DNA of 64,000 nt from Mycteria americana (GCF_035582795.1 NC_134373.1:25948501-26012500); one strand, 5' to 3'. Counted from the first letter of the stretch, positions 47,475 through 58,641 are shown. The notes: generated from the letters alone by a model not told the origin. Program-made: numbers and translations.

Positions 47475-50400
47475 ATGCTGCGGCAGCGCTGCGGGCGGCT
47501 CCTGGCCCGGCTGGAGCGGGCGCTGCAGCTGCTGGAGCTCGGCGGCAGCGCGGAGGAAGGTGGGTGCGCGCAGCCCCTCGGCCTGGGGCACCCCGGGACC
47601 CCCAGCTCTGCTGCCAGCGGGTACTGGGGGATCTGGGGGCCAGCCCCCCCCCATTCCGGCTGGCCACCTGCTTGTGTTGCCCCCAGACTACATCCAGATT
47701 GCTCGGCGCTTCGAGGCGACGCGCCAGAGATGCTGCCGCCTGGAGCAGGACGGGCGGCGGGCCCGCGAGCAGCTGGCCCGCGTGGAGGCTGAGCGGGCAG
47801 CGCTGGAGGTGAAGCTCAAGCACGCCCGCAACCAGGTGGAAGTGGAGATGAAGAAGCGGCACCGGGCGGAGGCTGAGCTGGAGAAGCAGGTCCGGGGGCT
47901 GGCTGCAGGCGTACCCCACGGGGCTGGCTGCGGGGACCCCAGCCCGTTCACCGCTGCCCCATTTCGCTTGCAGGAGCGCAAACTTCAGCTAGTCTTCGAG
48001 TCCCTGATGCGGGAGCCGTGGGGCAGCGGGGTGCTGAGCGGGGAGCAGCGGTCCGTCCTCAGCGCCCTGGCCAGCCGGCGCCTCGGGGCAGCCCTGGCAC
48101 CGGGCAGGAGGTGAGCAGGGCTGGCGGTCCTCACCCCAGCCCCTCGGGCAGCCCTGGGCTCAGCCGTGACCCTCTTCCCCTCACCTCTGCTAGGCTCGGG
48201 CTCTGGCTGGGCACAGGGGTGCTCGGGCTCTGCAGAGGTGCCCACTCTGGGCTCCCAGGAGCGGCTGTACGAGTAGCTGCTGGCCGGGGGAGGTTGCCCC
48301 GGCCAGGCTGACCCCCAGCTTGCTCCACAGGTCGTCTATGGTAGACGAGTCGTGCCAGTCCCTCCTGTCCCACTCGGACATCAGCTACGACCGCACTGAG
48401 GACGATGTGGTAAGGAGTGACCCCCTGCGAATCCCAGGGTTTGGCTTGTCCCCAGCAGCAAAGGGGTGGTTTTGCCCCACTCCCGCAGTGGGGCAGCCCC
48501 TTTGCATGGCCATGGTTGGGGGTGGGCAGCTGTCAGAGCCAGAGCACGGATGCTGGGGGTGCCCCGGCCCCGTGCAGCCCTGCCAGCCCGCAGCCTCCCT
48601 GTGCCTTTCAGGATGTTGATATGACGGTGGTGCGGACCCTGAAGCGCAAAGCCCAGGAGAGGCAGGTACGGGGGACATGCTGGGGTGCAGCAGCCCTGGG
48701 GGCTGGTGCTGAGGTGGAGCGTGTGCCCCTGCGTGGGTGAGGATCCCCCAGGTCTGCTCTGCTCTCCTGCACTGTGCCTGTGGGACCCCTTGCCCGCACA
48801 GATCAGCAGCCCAGGCTGGGGTGCTGGCCCTGAGCCACACAGGGTTAGGGCACCCAGATACTTCTCCGTCCCCGTGCAGGAGGCTGCAGGGAGCCTGACA
48901 GGGGGGTTAATTTATTGATGCTGGGCTGGGAGCGTCGTCTCTCGGCAAACCTCCTGCGATCAATAGAAACTCCATTACCCTCCACTGTGGCCCAGCTGGG
49001 CTCCTCAATAATTCATCCCCACATGCAGGCATCCTGCACCCCACTCTGCTCACACCTCTGCATTGCAGGCCTGTCCTGGCCTCCCCCAGCCCCTGAGCTG
49101 GCTCCAACCCCGGTGGGGGACCTGGGTGCCCACGGGTCCCCGCAGTGCCTGGTGTGGGGCAGGGTGAGACCGGGACCTTTTGTGGGGCTGAGACCACTTG
49201 GCTTGGGTGCTCTGGGGTGGGGGGGGGGAGAGTCAGGGAGGGGGTCCCTGCCTACCCTTCACCCCATCTGCTCTGTCCCCAGCGTGTGTCCCTGGCCCCT
49301 CAGATCGGCCCCGTGGTGGTGGCGAAGCGGCACCGGTCTTCTGTGGCACCCCACAACACTGTGAGTAGGGACCTGTGCCCTGGGCAGGGTGTTGCCAGAA
49401 GACAACACCGAAACCTTCAGTCGTGTGGGGCTGTGGGGTCTGGGGGTGCTCAGCTGTCCCCTCTGGATGCCTGTGCCCTGCAGCCTGTATCCCCCCACGC
49501 CCATGGTGACAGCATCCCAGGCTGTGCAGGACCACGGGGATAGGGAGCAGGCAGAGCAGAGCTCGTGGGGAGACGTTGGAGCACCATGGTGCTGCAGCCA
49601 TGCACGTTCTCACTGCTCCCCATCTCAGCAGGCGAGTGTGCCAGCCGTGCCCCCTCCCGATGAGGTCCCAGGCCCTGCTGGCAGCCTCCCGCCCGCTGCT
49701 TTGGTGCCACGCCGCTGCTCTCGCCAGGGACACCGTGCCTCCACGCGTGCAGGTCACGGGAAGGGCTGGGGAGGGGGCTCATGGGTGGTGTGGGACCAGC
49801 CTCAGGGTGCTGCTGTCATGGGGGAGGGAGGGGATCTGCTGGGGCATGATTGTCCCCACCACGGGGGTACTGGGGTCCTCTGGACATGCCAAACGCCACT
49901 GTCCCAGGGCAGCCGGGGTGCTGCAGGGGCTCCCTGGGAGGTGGGAAGCCTCCCTACATCCCAGCCAGGAGCTGGGGCAGTTTGCCTTTCAGGGCCCCCG
50001 CCACTGCCTTCTCTCTCTCTGCAGAGCTGACCACGGTGTGGGGCACCAGCGAGGATCCGGGCTGCCATGGCCCAGGGCAGGAGAGCCACACCGAGGGTGG
50101 CTCCGCAGGGCAGCCAGTGCCAGCCCCCTTCCTCTCGCCTCCACAGGGCCTCCCGCAGCTCCAGCACCAGTTCACCTCCAAAACGGTGCATGCCCTGGCC
50201 TCTCTCCCTCCTCTTGGCCGCTACAGAAAAGGGAGCGGGGCAGGGGGAGTGGGTCTGGGGGGGGGAGCAGGGGGGCAAAGCTCTCCTCCATCCCCCCACC
50301 CCAGCTCTGCCAGCACGGGGGATGGATGGAGGCGGTGGGGGCTGGTTTGGGTGGGATGAAGGAGTGGTACTGGGTACGTGCAAGAAGGGGGGGCCCTGAC

Positions 50401-52073
50401 TCTGCTACCCCTCTCCAGGTGATCCGCCCCGAGCCGTGTGGCGTCTGCGGCTCCCGCGTCCGCTTTGGGAAAGCTGCCGTCAAGTGCCGCCAGTGCCAGC
50501 TGCTGCTGCACCCCAAGTGCCGGGAGCAGTGCCCCGGCCCCTGCGCGCCCCGGCCTCACCACCACGCCTGGCCCCGCGAGGTGAGGGGGGGCCCGGCGGT
50601 GCCTGGGGGCTGCTCCATGGGGCTGCCGGGCTATCAGCCCTGGGACGCTGGGGCTCCGCTCCCGGCACAGAGCGGGTTGGCGTTGTCCTCCCCAGGGCGT
50701 GCTGGCTGACTTCGCCCCCCCCGCACCGCCCCTGGTGCCCGCGCTGGTGGTGCAGTGCGTGACTGAGGTGGAGACGCGAGGCTTGACGGAGGTAGGGGCC
50801 GGGGCGGCGGGGGCGGCGATGCTGTGGTCCTCGCGGGGCTGAGCCGCTCTCCCTGTGCCCCAGACGGGGCTGTACCGGGTGCCAGGCACGGAGCAGCTGG
50901 TGCGGGAGTGGAAGCGGAGGCTGCTGCGGGCAGGAGGTGCGCTGCCCGCCCTCGGCAGCGTGGCTGACATCCACGTGGTGTGCGGGGTGCTCAAGGACTT
51001 TCTGCGGGGGCTCAAGGAGCCGCTGGTCACCTTCAGCCTCCACCCTGCCTTCCTGCGGGCTGCTGGTGAGCAGGGGTCCCAAGCCAGGGGGGTGGGAAGG
51101 GGCTGCTCCTCTCCTAACACCCCTCCCCGGTGCTGCCGCAGACATCCCGGACGATGCCGCCTGCGACACAGCCCTGCGCCACGTGGTGAGCAAGCTGCCC
51201 CCGGCCAACAGGGACACCCTGGCCTTCCTCATGCTGCACCTGCTCAGGTGAGGGGCTCATCCCGGCACAGTCTCCCATGGGTCTGTCCCCATCTCCTGGC
51301 TCCCTGCTGCCCACCCAGGCTCCATGCCCCAGAGCGGGGAAGCCGGGCTGAGGATGAAGGGCCCCTTGGCCGGGCAGCGTGCTCACACCGTCCATCCCCC
51401 CTTGCAGGGTGTCGCGCAGCCCTGACTGCAAGATGGACGTCTTCAACCTGTCCCGCGTGTTTGGTCCCACGCTGGTGGGACACAGCTCGGCCAACCCCAC
51501 ACCGCTCGCCATCATGGAGGACACGCCGCGGCAGTGCAAGGTGAGGGGGTCCCCAAGGTGTGGGGTGTACCCCGGGTGCTGCCGGCATCCCCATCCTCAA
51601 TCCCTCCCTGCTCAGGTGGTGGCTCGGCTCCTCTCGCTGCCGCCCGACTTCTGGAGAGGCTTTGTGGGGACGGAGCAGGAGAACCTGGTGCCGACATCAG
51701 CCCTAGGGGACAAACGCGGTGAGGCACAAGAGCCCCGGCCCCCTCCCTGCCCTTGCCCTGTGGCTGCTGAAAGGTCCTGGGTGCCCACAGCTGGGCTGGG
51801 GTGTGGGAACTGTCCCCCGCCCTGTCCCACAGAGCCGTTCTGCCGTGTCGCCTCCCCGGAGCCCAAGCCGGGCCAGCTGAGCCCAGCTGGCACCTGCTGC
51901 CTCCCCAGCACCCTGCGGAGCTGCGTGGGCATGGCCGCCCGGCCCCCGTGAGTGCTGCCGGGTGTGGGTGGGGGCCCAGGGGAGCTCGCTTTGCCCCCCT
52001 GACTCATCTCTCCCCACGCAGGCAGGGGCCAGCGCCGAGGAAGGTGGGTCGGTTCTTCCCTTCTCCGGTGTAG
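47475..52073 (+). CDS. RACGAP1-like: RACGAP1 (MgcRacGAP/CYK-4) paralogue, complete, 16 coding exons
   Basis: RACGAP1 pairs with KIF23 in centralspindlin and acts on Rho GTPases in cytokinesis. Coding exons read: 47475-47559, 47687-47889, 47974-48110, 48331-48409, 48612-48665, 49283-49360, 49629-49752, 50025-50185, 50419-50580, 50696-50791, 50864-51065, 51142-51247, 51408-51540, 51616-51718, 51833-51947, 52022-52073. They join in frame to 629 aa plus stop; human RACGAP1 is 632. Order: N-terminal coiled coil with 'VKLKHARNQVEVE' (about 80-92), 'SSMVDES'/'DISYDRTED' phospho-region (about 142-166), diverged Pro-rich middle, C1 zinc finger (301-349, all His/Cys ligands spaced H-x12-C-x2-C-x12-C-x2-C-x4-H-x2-C-x7-C), RhoGAP domain (about 363-553) with arginine finger R398 in TGLYR, and C-terminal 'VGRFFPSPV'. 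Exon 7 has a CAGCAG acceptor (one Gln optional). Exon 2 uses a weak GTCCGG donor. RhoGAP identity to human RACGAP1 is only about half by eye from memory, so this is a paralogue rather than the orthologue. Confidence 0.92.
48895..49030. promoter_or_regulatory. AT-rich candidate element inside intron 5 of the RACGAP1 paralogue
   Basis: Within the largest intron (48,666-49,282) lies GGTTAATTTATTGATGC, GCGATCAATAGAAACTCCATT and CTCAATAATTCATCCCC, followed by a CATGCAGG. It is the only AT-rich stretch in this gene, with no splice-site-bounded frame, so an intronic enhancer (possibly serving ASIC4) is more likely than an exon. Inferred. Confidence 0.3.
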
Positions 52074-52253
52074 CCTGCAGCGGTGGCTCCCTGGGGGCAT
52101 GGAGCTGGCACCAGAGGAGCGAAGCCTGCGGGGCCAGGCAGCTGCCTGGGGGCTGGTGGTGCTGAGCTCCAAGCCCTGCTCTGCTTCCCTGGGCTCTGCC
52201 CAGCTGCGGTGGCAGGGACGCTGTCCCAGCGCTGTCCTTAGGGCCTGGTTTGT

Positions 52254-52259
52254 ATTAAA
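52254..52259 (+). terminator. Poly(A) signal ATTAAA of RACGAP1 paralogue
   Basis: ATTAAA sits 180 bp after the stop codon, followed within 30-60 bp by TG-rich sequence (TGGCTGTGGCTACTGTCTGTCC), a plausible cleavage context. It is the first recognised hexamer after the stop. Confidence 0.6.
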
Positions 52260-53142
52260 TGTTTGCAGCAAAACAAGCCTGGCTGTGGCTACTGTCTGTC
52301 CCTCCCTGCTGCTGCCAGGTGCCAGGGTTTGGGGCTTGCTGGCATGACAGAGCCTGGCTGGGCAGCAGATGAGAGCTGTACTGACAGCAAGGGTGAGCAG
52401 TGCTCCCCAAAACCCCTGCTTTTGCTGGGCAGGGCAGGTAGAGCCCCCTCCCTGCCCTAGCTGAAGCCCTCCTCTCCCTGCCCTGGAGCCCAGGATGTAG
52501 GAGGCCCCTCTTTCAGCCCAGATGTTGGCCTCAAGTAATCAGAGCTGCTGCTGCTCAGGGCAGGACAACCTTAAAGCATTTCCAGACTTCCTGGCACCTC
52601 AGCAGAGGCCCCTTTAACTCCTTCCTCCCCTCCAGCCCCGGTGCTGGAGCTGCAAAGCCCAGGCAGGGCTGGGATGCACAGCTCCCTCTCCCTCCCAGAG
52701 GGGGAAGCTGGCTGACGCTGTAATGGGCAAGGGCCTAGGCAGGGCTTGTCCCCCTGATAACTCTGCACCAGGGACTGCTGCTACAAGGGGAGCTTAGGGA
52801 AAAGGGGCCTTACACAACAGGGCTAAGAACTGCCCCAGGGCTGTGTCCAGCAGCTGAGAAACCTTTGTCCATACTAAAACCCAGGCCAGATGCAGGACAC
52901 AGGAGAAAACTCATGTACAATGCTGAAAGCAAGCACTTTGGCTCAGTTTCCCCCAGCACATGGGTGTTCACCAGTGGGCAAGGAAATTAGCACATCCAAG
53001 GCAGAGGCAAAACTGAAGCATTTTAATGTGCTTAAAGTCAGGGAACAGCTAATCCCTGCCCAGGACCACAGGAGAACTGGGACAAGAACGCAAAGGGCTG
53101 GGAACAAGGATTTACTGCAAATCTGTCGCACTGGGGTGGCAC

Positions 53143-53158
53143 TGGATGGATGGATGGA
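53143..53158 (+). repeat. Short GGAT tetranucleotide run
   Basis: Four GGAT/TGGA units in a row (GGATGGATGGATGGA). Minor simple repeat in the convergent intergenic region. Confidence 0.7.
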
Positions 53159-54164
53159 GAATCCCTAATGCAGTGCCTCACTGAAGGTGAGAGGTGCAAT
53201 GGGGCCCTTGGCAGAGTGTGGGGCTTTAGCACAGAGCTCCAAAACCAGAGGAGAAGATAGGGAAGTGGATAAAGGGCAGTGTTGGTTACCACAGACATAG
53301 CGTGCCAGGATCAGCAGGGAGTTGCCTTCAATAAAACCAGGGTTTTTTGAGACACAGCAAGGTGGTCTATCTCTGCCACCTGCACACATTAAGTTGATTG
53401 CTCCGGTGCCCTGGAGACAGGACTGGTGCGAGGGGAGACATGCAGCGAACCCCCCAAGCTGCAGCCATGGTGGTGCAGAGGCTGTTGGCCCACCAGGGTA
53501 GCAGGGGCCCGCTGCCATCACTGTGAGCCCTGCCTAGGCAGCCTCTGCAGGTCTCAGCCTGATGGGAGGAGGCTCGGCAGGGCTGGCAGCTCTCCTGGCT
53601 CATACTGAGCCCTTGGGGGCCGGAGGTGGTGCTGGGGGAAGGGTGCTTTTGCAGCTCCCTCCAGGGCCAGCAGCTTGCCTGTCCAACCCAGCCCTTGTGC
53701 ACCACTACCCTCAGGATAGCCCGGTGCTGCTCTGTTTTCCCAATGGTAGGCAGGAGCCCAGATCAGGCTGTTGCAATCACACTGTTGAAATTGGGATCCT
53801 CACAACCAGCTCCTGCAGGGTGGGTTGCCTATGCAGAACAGGCACAGTCGAAGCTCCCCGGCCTCTGAGATGGGCCAAGACCTTCCAGGAAGTTGCAGAC
53901 CAGCAACTTCTGCAGAGTAGGGAGAGCCTGGTGAGGGGGGGCAAGACCGTGCTGGTAGGGCCCTTTGGCGGAGAAACACCCAAAGCTCAGGACCTGAGAT
54001 ACTGCAGGCAGCAAGTGCTCCCTCACCAGCCCCAGCCCAGGGCTCTCTGCACAGGCATGCAGCCTGGTGCCAGGGCCACGTGCTGTCCCCGAAGCCTTCA
54101 CCCTGCCCCAGGGCTGGTCCCTGGGCTGCAAGAGAAGCAGCACGCGAGGCTGATGCTCACCAGC

Positions 54165-54170
54165 TTTAAT
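54165..54170 (-). terminator. GMPPA: Poly(A) signal ATTAAA of GMPPA
   Basis: On the minus strand ATTAAA occurs 160 bp after the GMPPA stop codon and is the first hexamer of that type. It would give a short 3' UTR. Confidence 0.6.
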
Positions 54171-54329
54171 GTCTGTCTGGACTAGGAGTCAGGCACTTGC
54201 AGGGCTCCTGGCCTGCACCTACCCCTCTGGGGGTGCTGGGAATGTCCCAGGAGGTGAAGCCCCCAGCACAGGCTCTTGCTGTGGGGGGCTGGTACTGGCC
54301 ACCCGCCTCCAACCCAGCGAGCAGCTGAC

Positions 54330-57300
54330 TCACAGGATAATCTGGTTCTTGTAGCTGCGGCTCAGCTCCTTGTGAGGAAGGACGATGGAGTTGAGAATAA
54401 CGACCTCAGCAGGGATGGTGACGCTGCAGCCTGCGGGGAGAGCGTCAGTGGGTTAGCAGGAGGGGAGAGACTCTGCCCCACTGCATGGGGCCAGGGCAGC
54501 TGGGTGCAGGTAGGACGTACCCAGGATTGTGATGGATGGTGTGAGGCGCCCGTCCCGGAAGAGGGTCTCGCTGTCAATCTTGGCATAGGGATCGTTGGGG
54601 TTGGGGTCACTGGGCGTTCCTTCAACCCGGGCCCAGCGCCCGATGGTGCTGTCCCAGCCCACGATGGTATTGAGGACACAGGTGTGGTCCTGGGGCAAAG
54701 GAGTGGAGGTGAAGGGTGCTGCTGCCTCCCTGCAAGGGGTAGGGGTTGACAGCCACACCCTCAGACAAACTCTACTTACATGGAGCGAGGCGCCGTGCAG
54801 GACAATGGACTCTCGCACACGCACACCAGCTCCTACCGTCACCCCCTCCCCAATGGAGACGTTGGGGCCCAGCTATGAGGACAGAGGGAGGTGATAAGGT
54901 CAAGGACAACGGCACCCTCAGCTCCCCTGAGCGTCACCCTGCTGCAGAGTCCTGCAGGCCTGCACTCACCACCGCAGTGCTGTCGATGGAGGCTGTTGGG
55001 TGGATGTACACGTTCCCTGCAACACAAGGCAGCTGTGTCAGGAGAGGCAGCTCACATGAGCACCCGCCGCTCGGATCAGGGGAGGTCCTGCCCATGGGTT
55101 CCACTTCCTCCCAAGGCTGCCCTGTCCTCACACGGGGCAGCCCCCAAGGCAGTGGGGGGTGTCAGAGGGGTACCTCGGATGACAGGGCCTCCAGGCTTGT
55201 TCTGGGCCAGCCTCTCCGGGTGGCTTTTGCTGTACTGGTTCAGGTAAAGGCGGCTGGCATAGATAGCAGAGCTGGAGGACGAAAAGCAAACGATTGTTAT
55301 TACCTCTCTGGCACTACCAAGGCAGAGGAGGGTCTGAATTCAGCACCCCCCACCCACCCCTGGGCCCCCTCATCTCCCATCTCTGGTACGGACCACTCAA
55401 TGCCCCTGCTGCGCTAGCTCTAGCCCCAGCCCTTACCCTGCTGATTTGATCTGGCTCCAGAAGCCATCCGTTTTGTAGACATAGAGCTTGCCGCTCCCAG
55501 CCAGTGCCGTAAAAACGTCTTGCTCTAGCCGGATCACTTCTGCACGCTGCCAGCCATTGGAGCTCTCCTCTCTGCAAGCGAGAGGCCCGTTAGACACCCA
55601 TCCCAGTTCACGGCCTCAGCCAGGGACCCAGCAGCTACCCTCCCCAAATCTGCGGGCTCCAGTGATCCTGGACTCCTTCCCAGCCATGCACTTCCCCCAA
55701 AGGTGGGGACAGCCCCAGCCATCAGGCTAGGCCTGCCCAGCCCTGCTGAGCCCCACAGCGGCAGAGGGATGGGGCTCTGCCAGCTGAACCAAGCTCTTAG
55801 CCAGAAGTTGATGGTGCAAGAGCCCCACCCAGTCCAGGTGGGTGTACGAGCACCGCAGCGTACAATCCTGCCCCCGTTCCAGAGCCCTGCACAGCTGGAT
55901 TTTTGCTTGGGTGGTGGTGGAGATGCCAGGTGACAGGCTGCTGGTGCAGAGAGCTGGAGGCGGGAGCAGAGCATTCCCAGGTGAAAGGCCTGCTCAGCCC
56001 CTTGTCCAGAGCTCAATGAAGATGGGGTGGGAGGAGAGGAAGGGAGAGGGGGAGTCTCAAGCTGGCCAGGAGGGGAGCAGAGGAAAGAGCAGCCTTGCAG
56101 AGTAGCCTGGAGCAGGGACGAAAGCATGCATTTCTGCTAGGGACAATCCAGCCCGGAGAGCAGCCAGTGCAGACACAGAGGGAGACTTACCCAAGGTAAG
56201 GACAGCTGGTGCAGGACCAGGAAACAAGTGGGTGATGGCAGAGGAGAAGAGAAGATAGAGAAAGAATGGAGGATGAGCGTGCTGCTGCAGCCCCAGGAAA
56301 CAGTGGGGTGGGAGGGACGTGGGGCAGAGAGAGGCACTCACAGCACTAGCTCCTGCTGGTTCCTCTGGAAGACCTCGCCAATGTGCTGGAAGATGTCAGG
56401 CGTGAACAAGTAGATGCCACAGTTAATGATCTCACTGACAAACGTGCTGGGCTTCTCCACGTAGTGCTGGACCTGGAGGCGAGGGCAGAGATGCGAGTCC
56501 CTGGGTGCAGCCCCCACAGCTGGCGTCACACACCCTCTGCAGCATGCCGGGAACACGCGCCCACACTGTGCCCGCAGCTGGGCTGCAGGTGCCCGCAGCA
56601 CCTGCTGCCCACCCTGTGCCCGGCTCCCTGAGGCCCTCCAGTACCTCCTGCGTGTCCGCGTTCGCCACGATACAGCCATAATTCAGCGCCTGCGTCCTGT
56701 TGGCCTGCAGAGCAAGGATGTGTTAGCAATGGTGGAGCAGCAGGCATGCGGATGCAGAGCAGATGAGACCCGGAGCTCGCACCCAAGGACCCATCCACCG
56801 CAGGAGCCACTGGCTTCTAGATGAGCCCATGGCAGAGCACCGCTGCTCCTCTGCTCCCCAGCACTGCCACTCACTGTGGTACCCAGAATGACAAAGCTGT
56901 GCGCATCCCCGTGCTGCTGCCGGAACTCCAGCATCTCCTGCAAGGGGAACTCTGAGCACACGTCCGCGTTGAGGACAAAGAAGGCCTCAGCACCACCCGA
57001 CAGGATCTGGTCTCGGAAATGATAGATGCCACCACCCGTGCCCAGCGCCGCGTACTCCTGGAGATACCTGCGAGCCAAGCAGGGAAAAGCGAGGGCTTAG
57101 GGAAGCGGGGGTCTGGTGGCACCGCCCGGCAGCAGGGCAGGGAAGGGCTGGCGAGACAATCCTGCCACGCAGCGATGGGGTTCACGTGGATGTCGGCACA
57201 GGGGAAGGAGGCAGTGGCAGCTTGGAGCTGTGCTGGAGAGGCATCTTTGGAGCAGGAGCCAGCCAGGGCAGGGCCCAGGGCAAGCGAGATTTGGCAGAAC

Positions 57301-57858
57301 TAATGCAGGATGCCCGCTGTGCCCACCCACGCTGGGACACGGCCCACCTGCCCAGCGCCCAGGCTCTGGCTGGGGACTGCCAGCCCGGGGGAAGCGGGCG
57401 AGGGGCCGAGCCGGGCTGTGCCGCCACGGGTACCGCTGGGGCGGGAGGGCTCCTGCCCACCTGATGGGGATCTTGAACTCCTGCTGCGCCGACACCAGGA
57501 AGCGGCTGAGGGCCTCGTGGGGCTGGTAGAAGCCCATCAGCAGGATCTCCTTCATGCCGGGCACCTGGCGCGGGCGGCAGGGAGCCGAGTGGGGAGGGCG
57601 GCCCCGGCCCCGGCCCCGGCCGCCCGGCCCCAGGCCCGGCCCCCCGTACCTTGGCGCAGGCCTCGATGTGGTGCTGCACCATGGGCACCCCGGCCACGGG
57701 GAAGAGCGGCTTGGGCACCTCGAAGGACAGCGGCCGGAACCGGGTCCCTGCGGAGCAGAGGCGGGTGGGCGGGGGCCGGCGCCGGCGGGACGCCCCGCGG
57801 GCCGGGCGCACTTACCCTTCTGCGGGCCCCCGATGAGGATCACCGCCTTCAGCGGCAT
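54330..57858 (-). CDS. GMPPA: GMPPA, GDP-mannose pyrophosphorylase alpha subunit, complete, 12 exons
   Basis: Cytosolic partner of GMPPB, which makes GDP-mannose from mannose-1-phosphate and GTP; GMPPA is known as the catalytically weak, GDP-mannose-sensing regulatory subunit. Coding exons, 5' to 3' on minus: 57816-57858, 57650-57747, 57461-57564, 56875-57067, 56645-56704, 56342-56472, 55437-55571, 55174-55271, 54970-55016, 54780-54872, 54521-54689, 54330-54430. All junctions keep frame and give 423 aa (human 420). Visible: nucleotidyltransferase loop [13 protein letters not shown] (10-22), '[12 protein letters not shown]', '[15 protein letters not shown]', '[13 protein letters not shown]', '[19 protein letters not shown]', then the left-handed beta-helix repeats beginning [12 protein letters not shown] and [13 protein letters not shown], and the C-terminus [13 protein letters not shown]. 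Residues after NQQELVL (EESSNGW) replace a different human insertion and are the least certain part. The intron at 55,572-56,341 holds nothing visible. SPEG lies 0.8 kb upstream on the same strand. Confidence 0.97.
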
Positions 57859-58630
57859 CGCGGCTCCGCTCCGCTCCGGCAGCCCCCGCCCGGCCCCGCC
57901 GCCGCTCCCGCCTCCCCCGGCCCGCCCGCCGCTTCCGCACACGTGGCTGCGACACGTCAGCGCGCAGCTCTCTCTCCCCCTCACTGCGTCATCGCGCCGA
58001 GCGGTGCTGCCGGAGACACCGGCCGACCGCCAGGGGGCGCCGCAGCGGCGGGAGGAGGGAGCTGCGCGGGCAAGGGGCGGGCCCTGGGCGTGCAAGGGCG
58101 CGTGCCTGCGGCCGGGGGCGGAGCGAGGGGGCGGAGCGAGGGGGCGGCGGGGGCAGGGCCGGGCCCCGCCCGGGGAACGGCCCCGCTGTGCCCGGGGAAC
58201 GGCCCCGCCGTGCCCGCAGCAGCCCCCGCCAGCGCCGCGGCCCGGCCTCACACGGGCAGCGGGTATTTATAGCCGGGCGGGCGCGTCCCTGCGGCGGGGC
58301 GTCCTCTCACCGGCACCCGCCGTGTCCCCAGCAGGAGCCCGGCCCCCGCTGGCCCTGTCGCCGCCGGGCCCTCCACCACCCGGTATTTTCGCTCCATGAC
58401 GCCAGCGCCCCGTGAGCCGCCCGCCCTGCGCCCGCCCCGGCGCTTCGCAGCTTTCCTGGCTCCTTCCCCGAGTTTCCGACAGCCTTCCCAGCCCGGCCCC
58501 ACCGGGAAGCCTTCCTGGCTTCGGGTCCCCGGATCTTGGGACAGGACCCTCCCGAGGTGCCGGGGGCTGCTCTGCCCACCCCGCCCCCCCGCCCCGTCCC
58601 CTCCCAGCGAGGCACGGAGACGGGACCGGC
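57859..58630 (-). promoter_or_regulatory. GMPPA: GMPPA CpG-island promoter
   Basis: Dense CpG island upstream of the GMPPA ATG, with no TATA box. On the gene strand TGACGTG (plus 57,953-57,959) and CCACGTGT (plus 57,939-57,946) sit about 80-105 bp upstream of the ATG, and a CRE-like TGCGTCAT lies at 57,985-57,992. Further up are duplicated GGGGCGGAGCGAGG units (about 58,120-58,150, Sp1-type) and a duplicated GGGAACGGCCCCGC segment (about 58,170-58,215). The 3' end of SPEG transcription enters this island from the right. Confidence 0.5.
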
Positions 58631-58641
58631 TGCTCAGGGTC

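Larger units (their letters stand above)
52074..54160. other. 3' UTR of RACGAP1 paralogue and convergent intergenic region
   Basis: Tail-to-tail interval between the RACGAP1 paralogue (plus) and GMPPA (minus). The first about 200 bp is 3' UTR of the former. The rest shows no gene; a small GGAT run lies at 53,143-53,158. 'CTCAGTTTCCCC' at about 52,939 recalls the MIR tail but is too short to call. Confidence 0.6.

Noticed and set aside
46138-48114. 658-codon plus-strand open frame covering the TG repeat and part of the RACGAP1 paralogue
   Set aside because: It reads through the TG microsatellite, CpG island and real introns. The conserved protein is obtained only by splicing, starting at 47,475.
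47475-52073. Processed pseudogene of RACGAP1
   Set aside because: All introns are present with GT-AG borders, all frames join, and catalytic and zinc-binding residues are intact.
57097-58251. Long minus-strand frame containing the GMPPA start
   Set aside because: Only the 43-bp exon at 57,816-57,858 and the next exons belong to GMPPA; the rest is 5' UTR/promoter and intron read-through.
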